From NCBI GenBank assembly GCA_003154135.1, contig PMCN01000093.1:810-11230 (forward strand): 10,421 bases of DNA, in the 5' to 3' direction. Shown one piece after another: positions 1 to 5,200 of this stretch; position 1 is the first letter of the stretch, and each line of letters opens with the position of its first letter. The notes under the pieces are model-generated. The model was given only the letters and a program-made list of their open reading frames with translations. It ran no database searches and was not told where the DNA came from. A program made the position numbers and the translations under genes. The stretch is from Acidimicrobiaceae bacterium (lineage in GTDB: Bacteria; Actinomycetota; Acidimicrobiia; Acidimicrobiales; Ilumatobacteraceae).

Positions 1-811
1 GGCTCTCGATGTCGTGGCCGTAGTTCGACACGTGCAGCTCGATCTTCTTGCCGATCGCCTTGCAGGCGGCCTCGATGGCCTTCATGTCGGTGTCGTCGCG
101 CATGGCCCGCGTGGAGAAGTTGGTGTGCGCACCGGCGCCGTTCCAGTCGCCCTTCTGCGGCTTGGCGGCGAAGCTGACGACCACGTCGTAGTCCTCGGCG
201 ATGCGGTGCAGCAGCCAGCGGGCGACGTAGAGGTGGTCGCTGACGGTGAGGGCATCGGCGGCGCCGATCTGGAACTCCCACTGGCCGGGCATCACTTCGG
301 CGTTGGTGCCCTCGATGAGGAGACCCGCGTCGATGCATGCCTGGGTGTGCTCCTCGATGATCTCGCGGGCGGCCACGCGGCCGGCGCCGACGCCGCAGTA
401 GTACGGGCCTTGCGGCCCGGGGAAGCCGCCGTTGGGGAAGCCCAACGGAGTGCCGTCGAGCTTGAGGAACGTGTACTCCTGCTCGATGCCGAAGATCATC
501 TCGTGCTTGGCGAACTTCTTGGCGGCCTTCACGCAGGCCGAGCGGGTGTTGGTCGGGTGCGGCTTGCCGTCCTTGGCGTTGTCGACCTCGCAGAGCACGA
601 GCACGTTGTCGCCGCCACGGATCGGGTCGGGACAGGTGAAGACCGGGGTGAGCATGCAGTCGCTCTTGTCGCCCGTGGCCTGGTTGGTCGACGAACCGTC
701 GAACCCCCAGATCGGCGGCGTCTTGCCGTCGGCCAGGACCTTCGTCTTCGAGCGGAGCAACGGCGTGGGCTCGGTGCCGTCGATCCAGATGTATTCCGCT
801 TGGTAAGCCAC
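1..811 (-). CDS. glnII: Glutamine synthetase, type II (eukaryote-like), 3' end cut off
   Basis: Joins ammonia to glutamate with ATP to make glutamine, in the cytoplasm; the main step of nitrogen assimilation. About 270 codons are visible, of a family usually near 340 aa, so the C-terminal part of the active site lies beyond position 1. Seen: beta-grasp domain with WGFDGSST (residues 35-42), then the catalytic domain with FGIEQEY (107-113; metal-binding Glu), GGFPGPQGPYYCGVG (128-142), NAEVMPGQWEFQIG (170-183) and NGAGAHTNFS (224-233; glutamate/ATP site). The GPQGPYYCGVG and NAEVMPGQWEFQ blocks are hallmarks of GSII as found in eukaryotes, not of the GlnA type. The start is a GTG at 811 with AAAGGA placed about 6 bases upstream. 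Translation from there opens with the residues AYQAEYIWIDG, which is where the family begins. All key residues in the visible part are intact. It is followed upstream by a 140-base gap with possible regulatory signals. Confidence 0.96.
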   Translation of the reverse strand, partial: MAYQAEYIWIDGTEPTPLLRSKTKVLADGKTPPIWGFDGSSTNQATGDKSDCMLTPVFTCPDPIRGGDNVLVLCEVDNAKDGKPHPTNTRSACVKAAKKFAKHEMIFGIEQEYTFLKLDGTPLGFPNGGFPGPQGPYYCGVGAGRVAAREIIEEHTQACIDAGLLIEGTNAEVMPGQWEFQIGAADALTVSDHLYVARWLLHRIAEDYDVVVSFAAKPQKGDWNGAGAHTNFSTRAMRDDTDMKAIEAACKAIGKKIELHVSNYGHDIES

Positions 812-840
812 TGGCGTTCCTTTGTGAGGTTGGGTGAAGG

Positions 841-876
841 GGCGCCGCAATGCTGCCGAGCAGCGGTTTCGGCGCC
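841..876 (-). promoter_or_regulatory. Imperfect hairpin in the glnII leader
   Basis: GGCGCCG at 841-847 pairs with CGGCGCC at 870-876, and inside it GCTGC (852-856) pairs with GCAGC (860-864) around a CGA loop. A-T pairs lie between the two stems, so the whole folds as one stem of roughly 14 pairs with small mismatches. It ends about 29 bases before the GTG of glnII and leaves the ribosome site free. There is no T-run on either side, so it is not a classical intrinsic terminator. It may be a leader structure of the glnII transcript or a U-less terminator for the gene upstream. The structure is seen; the role is inferred. Confidence 0.5.
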
Positions 877-885
877 GTTGCCCAA

Positions 886-903
886 GTGTGAACGCTGTGT
901 GAA
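886..903 (-). promoter_or_regulatory. Direct repeat with 11-bp period upstream of glnII (PHO-box-like)
   Basis: GTGTGAA occurs at 886-892 and again at 897-903, exactly 11 bp apart. Read on the strand of glnII the units are CTTCACACAGC and GTTCACACTTG. They resemble the 11-nt direct-repeat units (GTTCACCC-like) bound by PhoP in Streptomyces, where PhoP is known to act on glutamine synthetase genes. The match is partial (two or three mismatches per unit) and I see no clear -10 element to fix its position relative to the promoter, so the assignment is tentative. A GAACGTTC palindrome lies a little further upstream, at 922-929. Confidence 0.35.
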
Positions 904-951
904 GCCGGGGTCGAATCGGCTGAACGTTCCGTCAACCGGCCGGGGCCGCCG

Positions 952-1890
952 TCAGCGCTCGCTGTGGGCGCGCCACCATGCCACGGTGGCCGCGGCGCCC
1001 TCTGCCAGTGGTGTCGCGGAGAGCCCGAAGGTCTGCTCGGTGAGCGTCGAGTCGGCGATCCACGGTTCGGTGAACTGGTACCAGGTCTCCTTCAGGCCGC
1101 CGATGGTGGGGTTGAACATCCCCAGCAGCGACAGGGCTGCCCTGGGCACGGTGGACACCGACACGGTGGAGCCGGCAGCGTGCGCGAGCGCAGCCACCGA
1201 CTCGCGTTGGGTGGCCGCCGGAGCGTTGGGCACGTGCCAGGGCTTTCCCCACGCCCGCTCGTCGCCGGCGATGGTGACCAGCGTGGTCACCACGTCGGGC
1301 ATGTAGCTGAGGGCGTGGGGCACGTCGAGGGCGCCGAGCAGCGACACCTTCTTGCCGGCGAGCACCTTCGGCATCGTGCGCTCGCCGAGCGCGGCTCCCA
1401 GCACCTCGGGACCGTAGAAGTCGCTGGCTCGTGCCAACGTGGCACGCAGGCGGCCGGCGCGGTGGGCGTCGAGCAGGTCCTGCGCCATCCGCGCCCGCAC
1501 CGCGCCCTTCGCTCCGGTGGCCGTCATCGGATCGCCCTCGCGCATCGGCATCGGGCTGCCGGGCCCGAATGCGTAGAGGTTGTCCATCATCACCAGCAAC
1601 GCCCCGCTGCGCTCGGCGGCGGTCATCATCGCCCGGTGCATCGGCGGCCACTCCGCCGGCCACCGGTGATACGGAGGGTTGGCGCAGTTGAACAGCGCAC
1701 CGGCACCGACGGTCGCGGCAGTGAGCGCAGCGCCGTCTGCCGCGTCGGCACCCTGGCGGGTGATCAACTCGTGTGCCGGCCCGGTGCCCCTGCGGGTGAT
1801 CACCGTGACCGGCGTGCCCTGCTCGGCGAAGCGCAGTGCCACACCCGAGCCCACGGGGCCGCTGCCCACGACGACGACGTGCTGTTCCAT
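952..1890 (-). CDS. NAD(P)-binding extended-SDR / epimerase-dehydratase-like protein
   Basis: A 312-aa protein with an N-terminal Rossmann fold: a beta strand followed by GSGPVG (residues 9-14), the NAD(P)-binding glycine pattern of extended SDRs, then a VTVITRR strand end that suggests NADP preference. Later blocks such as DNLYAFGPG, DFYGPEVLG, the SYMPDVV segment and GKPWHVPNA follow the order seen in NAD-dependent epimerase/dehydratase proteins. The usual YxxxK catalytic pair is not where it is expected: that stretch reads TATGAKGAVRARMAQ. The substrate is unknown. The ATG at 1890 is chosen because GGGAG sits about 8 bases upstream and the Rossmann strand begins three residues later; the longer start at 1938 would put translation across the operator region. 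It is transcribed away from a TetR-type gene and is the likely target of that repressor. Confidence 0.85.
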   Translation of the reverse strand: MEQHVVVVGSGPVGSGVALRFAEQGTPVTVITRRGTGPAHELITRQGADAADGAALTAATVGAGALFNCANPPYHRWPAEWPPMHRAMMTAAERSGALLVMMDNLYAFGPGSPMPMREGDPMTATGAKGAVRARMAQDLLDAHRAGRLRATLARASDFYGPEVLGAALGERTMPKVLAGKKVSLLGALDVPHALSYMPDVVTTLVTIAGDERAWGKPWHVPNAPAATQRESVAALAHAAGSTVSVSTVPRAALSLLGMFNPTIGGLKETWYQFTEPWIADSTLTEQTFGLSATPLAEGAAATVAWWRAHSER

Positions 1891-1928
1891 TTGTGTCTCC
1901 CTGTGTCCGTGCGGTCCATGTGGATCGA

Positions 1929-1946
1929 TGCTCTCCAACGAGAGCA
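1929..1946. repeat. 7-bp inverted repeat abutting operator 1
   Basis: TGCTCTC (1929-1935), CAAC spacer, GAGAGCA (1940-1946): a perfect inverted repeat. Its right arm is the left half of the operator palindrome at 1942-1952, so one extra TGCTC half-site sits next to that operator on the side of the SDR gene. It could act as an additional half-operator or form a small hairpin in the SDR transcript leader. Confidence 0.55.
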
Positions 1947-1955
1947 GTGCTCACA
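1939..1955. promoter_or_regulatory. Probable TetR operator, copy 1
   Basis: The 17-mer CGAGAGCAGTGCTCACA contains the 11-bp perfect palindrome GAGCA-G-TGCTC at 1942-1952. It lies 49-59 bases upstream of the SDR start and about 80 upstream of the tetR start. It differs from the second copy only at the central base. The short, one-base-centred palindrome in a gap shared with a TetR-family gene is the usual form of such an operator. Binding by the adjacent regulator is inferred. Confidence 0.7.
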
Positions 1956-1982
1956 CAGTGAAGCGCACAGATCGGTGAAAAG

Positions 1983-1999
1983 CGAGAGCACTGCTCACA
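1983..1999. promoter_or_regulatory. Probable TetR operator, copy 2
   Basis: The 17-mer CGAGAGCACTGCTCACA contains GAGCA-C-TGCTC (1986-1996), with the centre 44 bp from that of copy 1. It reaches the place where the -35 element would be for the TACACT hexamer at 2018-2023, so binding here should block the regulator's own promoter. Copy 1 is nearer the SDR gene, which fits control of both directions by one repressor. Confidence 0.7.
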
Positions 2000-2017
2000 A
2001 TTCTGTGTGACTCGCGC

Positions 2018-2023
2018 TACACT
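2018..2023 (+). promoter_or_regulatory. -10 element of tetR, likely leaderless transcript
   Basis: TACACT fits the actinobacterial -10 pattern TANNNT and is followed by 7 bases and then GTG at 2031. Transcription would begin at or next to the first base of the start codon. No purine-rich ribosome site precedes 2031, as expected for a leaderless message. A good -35 is not evident; the matching position overlaps the edge of operator copy 2. Confidence 0.55.
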
Positions 2024-2030
2024 CGCTGCC

Positions 2031-2744
2031 GTGGCAGGGACACGCGAGCGCGCCAGAGCGGCCACCACCGCCGACATCCTGTGCATCGCGCGCGAACAGA
2101 TGGCTGCACTCGGGGCCGAGGGGCTCTCCCTGCGTGCCATCGCCCGCGAGCTGGGCATGGTGAGCTCCGCCGTGTATCGCTATGTCGCCAGTCGTGACGA
2201 GTTGCTCACAGCGCTCATCATCGACTCCTACGACAGGCTCGGCGCGGCCGCCGAGGTCGCCGACCGTGGAGTCCGCCGGCGGGCCGACATCCGCGCACGC
2301 TGGCGCGCCGTGGCCAACGCCATCCGTGACTGGGCGATGACGAACCCGTCGGAGTACGCGTTGCTGTTCGGTACGCCGGTGCCCGGCTACGCGGCTCCGC
2401 AGGACACCATCGGGCCGGCAACTCGATACACGCTGGTGCTGGTGCAACTGCTCGCCGACCTCGATGCGACGGGGGTGGTGCGCGACACGCCGGTGCCGAA
2501 GGCGTTGCGCGCCGACATCGCCCGCCTGCGCGACGTGTTCGGCGTGCCTGTGCACGAGTCGACCCTCGTGGTGGGCCTCAGCGCGTGGGCCGCGTTGATG
2601 GGTGCCATCAACCTCGAACTGTTCGGGCACCTGCACAACGTGGTCGACCGACCCGGTGCGCTCTTCGAGGCGGTGGTGGCGCAGCACGGCGAGCTGCTCA
2701 CCGGTGGAACCATCGGCGGCCGGACGGCGTCGAACCCGACATGA
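2031..2744 (+). CDS. TetR/AcrR-family transcriptional repressor, WHG-type C-terminal domain
   Basis: A 237-aa dimeric DNA-binding regulator. The N-terminal helix-turn-helix covers about residues 12-59, with LSLRAIARELGMVSSAVYRY (32-51) as the recognition region, followed by the usual SRDELL. The C-terminal ligand-binding part contains NPSEYALLFGTPVPGYAAP and, near the end, AWAALMGAINLELFGH, which match the TetR C-terminal group named WHG. A GTG at 2007 would add eight residues, but the GTG at 2031 is preferred because a -10 element sits just before it and family members begin with a similar short basic segment. The gene diverges from the SDR gene across two palindromic sites, so it probably represses both itself and that gene. 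Its stop overlaps the start of the downstream lipoprotein gene (ATGA), so the two are co-transcribed. The inducer is unknown. Confidence 0.92.
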   Translation: MAGTRERARAATTADILCIAREQMAALGAEGLSLRAIARELGMVSSAVYRYVASRDELLTALIIDSYDRLGAAAEVADRGVRRRADIRARWRAVANAIRDWAMTNPSEYALLFGTPVPGYAAPQDTIGPATRYTLVLVQLLADLDATGVVRDTPVPKALRADIARLRDVFGVPVHESTLVVGLSAWAALMGAINLELFGHLHNVVDRPGALFEAVVAQHGELLTGGTIGGRTASNPT

Positions 2745-3649
2745 ACCGACGGCTCTTCCTCACCGCCATGCTCGGCACGCCCGCGCTCGCTGCCCTCGTT
2801 GCGGCGTGCGGTGACAACTCGGTCGGCTCGCCCGGCGACACGACGAATGGCAGCACGCCGCTCACGTTCGCCCCGGGCAACTCTGCCCCCGGCACCAGCG
2901 ACGGAACGACCTCCGGCGCGATGAAGTATCCCACCGGTGCCGACGACGTGGTGGTGCGCATCGCGTACGAGGGCGGGTTCGTCGCCCCCGCGACGTTGTT
3001 CAGCCGGCTGCCCACCCTGCTCATCAGCGGCGACGGAAGGGCGTTCACGCCGGGCGTGCAGACCGAGCAGTTCCCCGGGCCGCTGGTGGCGCCGGTCGAG
3101 CAGCGCTCCATCGACCCGCTGGGGATGCAGCGTGTGCTCATGGCGGCGGTCGACGCCGGCCTGCTGGCCCCGCCGCCCGACTACTCGCTGCCGGGTGGCG
3201 TCAACATCGCCGACGCTGCCGACACCGTGGTGGTGATCGCAGCCAACGGCGGCACGTTCACGCACCGTGCATACGCGCTCGACATCACCGACGTGGGCAC
3301 CACGCCGGCGCGCACCGCGCTGGCGACGTTCGTCGCCCAGATGAGCGACCTTGCCACCGCGGCAGGCGCGGGGAACATCGGGGCCGAAGGCCCGTACGTC
3401 CCGTCGGCGTACCGCGTGCAGGCCACGGCCACCGACCCGTCGCAGGTCACCGACCCGTCGCCGACGGTGGTCGACTGGCCGGCCGGCACCGGCGTCGCGC
3501 TGGCCACGGCCACCGTCTGCGCCAGCGTGCCCGCCACGGCGGTGGGCTCGCTGTTCGCCGCGGCGAACCAGCGCACCTTCTTCCGCGACGCGGGCGTGGC
3601 GTACGCGTTGGCAGTCACCCCGGTCCTGCCGGGCGACACGAGCTGCTGA
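2741..3649 (+). CDS. Tat-type lipoprotein of unknown function
   Basis: A 302-aa exported protein. The N-terminus NRRLFLTAMLG has a twin-arginine pair followed by hydrophobic residues and ends in the lipobox VAAC with Cys23, so it is probably exported by Tat, lipidated and held on the outer face of the membrane. A linker rich in Gly, Ser and Thr (about 24-60) follows, then a folded domain that begins near YPTGADDVVVRIAYEGGF and holds blocks such as LPTLLISGDGRAFTPGVQ and the AGLLAPPPDYSLPGG segment. I recall similar conserved hypothetical proteins in high-GC actinobacteria but know no function. The ATG overlaps the tetR stop by 4 bases and has no convincing ribosome site of its own, which suggests translational coupling. 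It ends 7 bases from the stop of the convergent roadblock gene, with no terminator between. Confidence 0.88.
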   Translation: MNRRLFLTAMLGTPALAALVAACGDNSVGSPGDTTNGSTPLTFAPGNSAPGTSDGTTSGAMKYPTGADDVVVRIAYEGGFVAPATLFSRLPTLLISGDGRAFTPGVQTEQFPGPLVAPVEQRSIDPLGMQRVLMAAVDAGLLAPPPDYSLPGGVNIADAADTVVVIAANGGTFTHRAYALDITDVGTTPARTALATFVAQMSDLATAAGAGNIGAEGPYVPSAYRVQATATDPSQVTDPSPTVVDWPAGTGVALATATVCASVPATAVGSLFAAANQRTFFRDAGVAYALAVTPVLPGDTSC

Positions 3650-3656
3650 CGTCGGG

Positions 3657-4019
3657 TTACACGACGCTCGCCATCGAGGCTGCCGCCCGCTTGGCGTCGA
3701 GGAAGATGAGGCCCAGCTTCGCGTGCTCCGACGCGAGCACGGTGAGCATCGCGTCGGCTCCGGCCTGGATCATCAGCACGTAGCCGCGCTCGCCCTTCAC
3801 CAGCACCTGTTCGGGAGCACCGCGGTCGAGCTCGTGCGCCACGCGGGTGCCCAACGACAGCAGCGCCGCGCCCATCGCGCCCACTCGGTCCTCGTCGAGA
3901 CCGTCCGGCAGCATCGACGCCATCATGAGGCCGTCCGACGAGATGACGGCCGACGCCTGGATGTCGGCCGACGACGAGTTGAGGTGTTGCAGGATGCGCA
4001 GCAGTTCGTCGTCTCTCAT
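3657..4019 (-). CDS. Roadblock/LC7-domain protein
   Basis: A 120-aa protein made almost entirely of one roadblock/LC7 (longin-like) domain: a first helix (MRDDELLRILQHLN), then ASAVISSDGLMMASMLPDG, a helix around DRVGAMGAALLSLG, then QVLVKGERGYVLMIQAG and a final LTVLASEHAKLGLIFLDAKR. Proteins of this family, such as MglB, bind Ras-like small GTPases as activating or scaffold dimers and act in polarity, motility or signalling. No GTPase gene is in the window, so the partner is unknown. The ATG at 4019 has GGAG placed 5 bases upstream; starting further out would only add an unrelated basic stretch. ATGA overlaps the stop of the upstream roadblock-like gene, and it is the last gene of the operon. 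Confidence 0.9.
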   Translation of the reverse strand: MRDDELLRILQHLNSSSADIQASAVISSDGLMMASMLPDGLDEDRVGAMGAALLSLGTRVAHELDRGAPEQVLVKGERGYVLMIQAGADAMLTVLASEHAKLGLIFLDAKRAAASMASVV

Positions 4020-4684
4020 GATGTCTCCGTTCGGGTGGCGGGTGAGCCGGCGCCGTAGCGCACGTTGAGCGCCCACACGAGGTGCACGAGGGCGGGCCGG
4101 TTCAGTGCGGGCAGGCCGCCGAGGGCCAGCACGAAGCGGTGGGGGCCGACGAACAGCGGCCAGAACCCGACCGTGCTGTTGCCGGCCATGTCGACCATGG
4201 CCCAGACGCTCGCGGAGGTGCCCGACGCGTCGGCGAGGTACGCGGCGTGCCGTTCGTGCAGTGACGCGATGTCGGCCGACACTGCGGCGAGGAACTCCGA
4301 TGCTTCTGCGTCGAAGCCGCTACCGGCCACGCAGAAGCCCTGCGCGTCGGCGAGCAGGCCGTGCCCGGTGCTCGACAGCGAGCGCACGGCATCGGCCGCG
4401 ATGTTCTCGAGCGCTCCCGTCGGCGGCCCTTGCGGCGAGTGGAAGCCCTCCACCCAGCCGCGCTCCTGCGCGCGGAACAGCGTCGCCACTGCGTCGTCCT
4501 CGCCGAGCTGGGCGCTCCACGCGAGCTCCGAGAGGCGCGCCTTGGTCGACAGCGGCGCACGCATCAGGGCGAGCAGCAGCCGACGGTCGGCGGTGGGTTC
4601 CGGCGCGGCGACGGCCTGGTATGCACCGGCCGGGGTGGGCTGCAGGTAGAGGTTGGCGCCGACGTACTGGTAGATCTCGTTCAC
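4016..4684 (-). CDS. Winged-helix plus roadblock-like regulatory protein
   Basis: A 222-aa protein with two visible parts. Residues about 31-81 look like a helix-turn-helix or winged-helix unit (ADRRLLLALMRAPLS, then DDAVATLFRAQERGWVEGF). Residues about 90-212 follow the roadblock/LC7 pattern: a helix, then GLLADAQGFCVAGSGFD, a long helix to about 148, VWAMVDMAGNSTVGFWPLFVG (split strands) and RFVLALGGLPALNRPALVHL. This resembles the neighbouring 120-aa protein, so the two may pair. The GTG at 4684 is chosen because it overlaps the stop of the preceding gene (GTGA) and the protein then starts MNEIYQYVG; an ATG at 4762 would bury 78 bases in that gene. DNA binding is not shown: the N-terminal unit could equally mediate protein contacts. 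The domain calls are by eye. Confidence 0.75.
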   Translation of the reverse strand: MNEIYQYVGANLYLQPTPAGAYQAVAAPEPTADRRLLLALMRAPLSTKARLSELAWSAQLGEDDAVATLFRAQERGWVEGFHSPQGPPTGALENIAADAVRSLSSTGHGLLADAQGFCVAGSGFDAEASEFLAAVSADIASLHERHAAYLADASGTSASVWAMVDMAGNSTVGFWPLFVGPHRFVLALGGLPALNRPALVHLVWALNVRYGAGSPATRTETS

Positions 4685-5193
4685 CGGGCACCAGCCGATG
4701 AGACGAGGCGCACGATGTCGGTGTTGCCCGTGACACCCCGACTGAGCACCGAACCGGGACACGGCGGCACGGCGACCTTCGGCGACAGACCCGTCGCAAC
4801 GGCGGCGTCGAGCGCGCCGGCACGCTGCGCGCCGATCAGTTGGCGACCGCCGTCGAGCAAGCGTGCGCGCAGGCCATGACCGCCCTCGCCGAACGCCAGG
4901 AAGAGGTCGACCAACGCGGCGTACACCGCGTCGGAATCGCGCTCGAGCACGTGATGGTTCACCCGTGCCACGTGCACGCGGGCATCGGTGGGATCGTGGG
5001 CGACCCGGCGTGACATCTGGTCACCGATCTCGTCGTCGGAGGGCGACGCCATGAAGTGGATGCGGCTCGTCCCGGGAACGGCGAGGTGCTCCTCGCGCCA
5101 CTGGCGCAACGCCTCGTTGCCCACCGAGCCTGCGGTGGGCGCGCCGCCACCCGGGCGGCGGACGATGTCGCGCGTTCCGGTGGCTTCCTCCAT
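4681..5193 (-). CDS. Uncharacterised 170-aa protein in the LCP/roadblock operon
   Basis: I do not recognise this protein. It has no signal peptide and no membrane segment, and it has one cysteine near the C-terminus. The first 35 residues are polar with Gly and Pro and may be disordered. The middle reads HFMASPSDDEIGDQMSRRVA, then a helical-looking segment around SDAVYAALVDLFLAFGEGG. The last 40 residues contain a Pro/Val-rich turn and the end DIVRLVSSAGAR. It starts with ATG at 5193, 7 bases after the LCP stop, and its own stop overlaps the start of the winged-helix/roadblock gene (GTGA). That tight packing, and the codon pattern shared with neighbours, make it a real gene rather than an open-frame artefact. 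A role with the roadblock proteins is a guess from position. No good ribosome site is visible before the ATG; translation may depend on coupling to the LCP gene. Confidence 0.75.
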   Translation of the reverse strand: MEEATGTRDIVRRPGGGAPTAGSVGNEALRQWREEHLAVPGTSRIHFMASPSDDEIGDQMSRRVAHDPTDARVHVARVNHHVLERDSDAVYAALVDLFLAFGEGGHGLRARLLDGGRQLIGAQRAGALDAAVATGLSPKVAVPPCPGSVLSRGVTGNTDIVRLVSSAGAR

Positions 5194-5200
5194 TACGTCA

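Noticed and set aside
925..951. CGGCC/GGCCG inverted repeat after the SDR stop considered as a terminator
   Set aside because: The stem is only 4-5 pairs with a tiny loop and there is no T-run.
14..1306. Plus-strand 430-codon frame over the glutamine synthetase region
   Set aside because: Antisense shadow of glnII and the SDR gene; the conserved active-site blocks are on the minus strand.
1891..1938. Longer SDR start at 1938
   Set aside because: It would add 16 residues before the Rossmann strand and overlap the operator half-site; the ATG at 1890 has a good ribosome site.
1995..2010. TCACA-N6-TGTGA inverted repeat considered as a CRP site
   Set aside because: The CRP consensus has the halves the other way round (TGTGA-N6-TCACA), and the left arm is part of operator copy 2.
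3657..5193. Actinobacterial conservon (cvn) operon
   Set aside because: Only roadblock-type genes are present; the sensor kinase, DUF742 protein and GTPase that define the cluster are absent.
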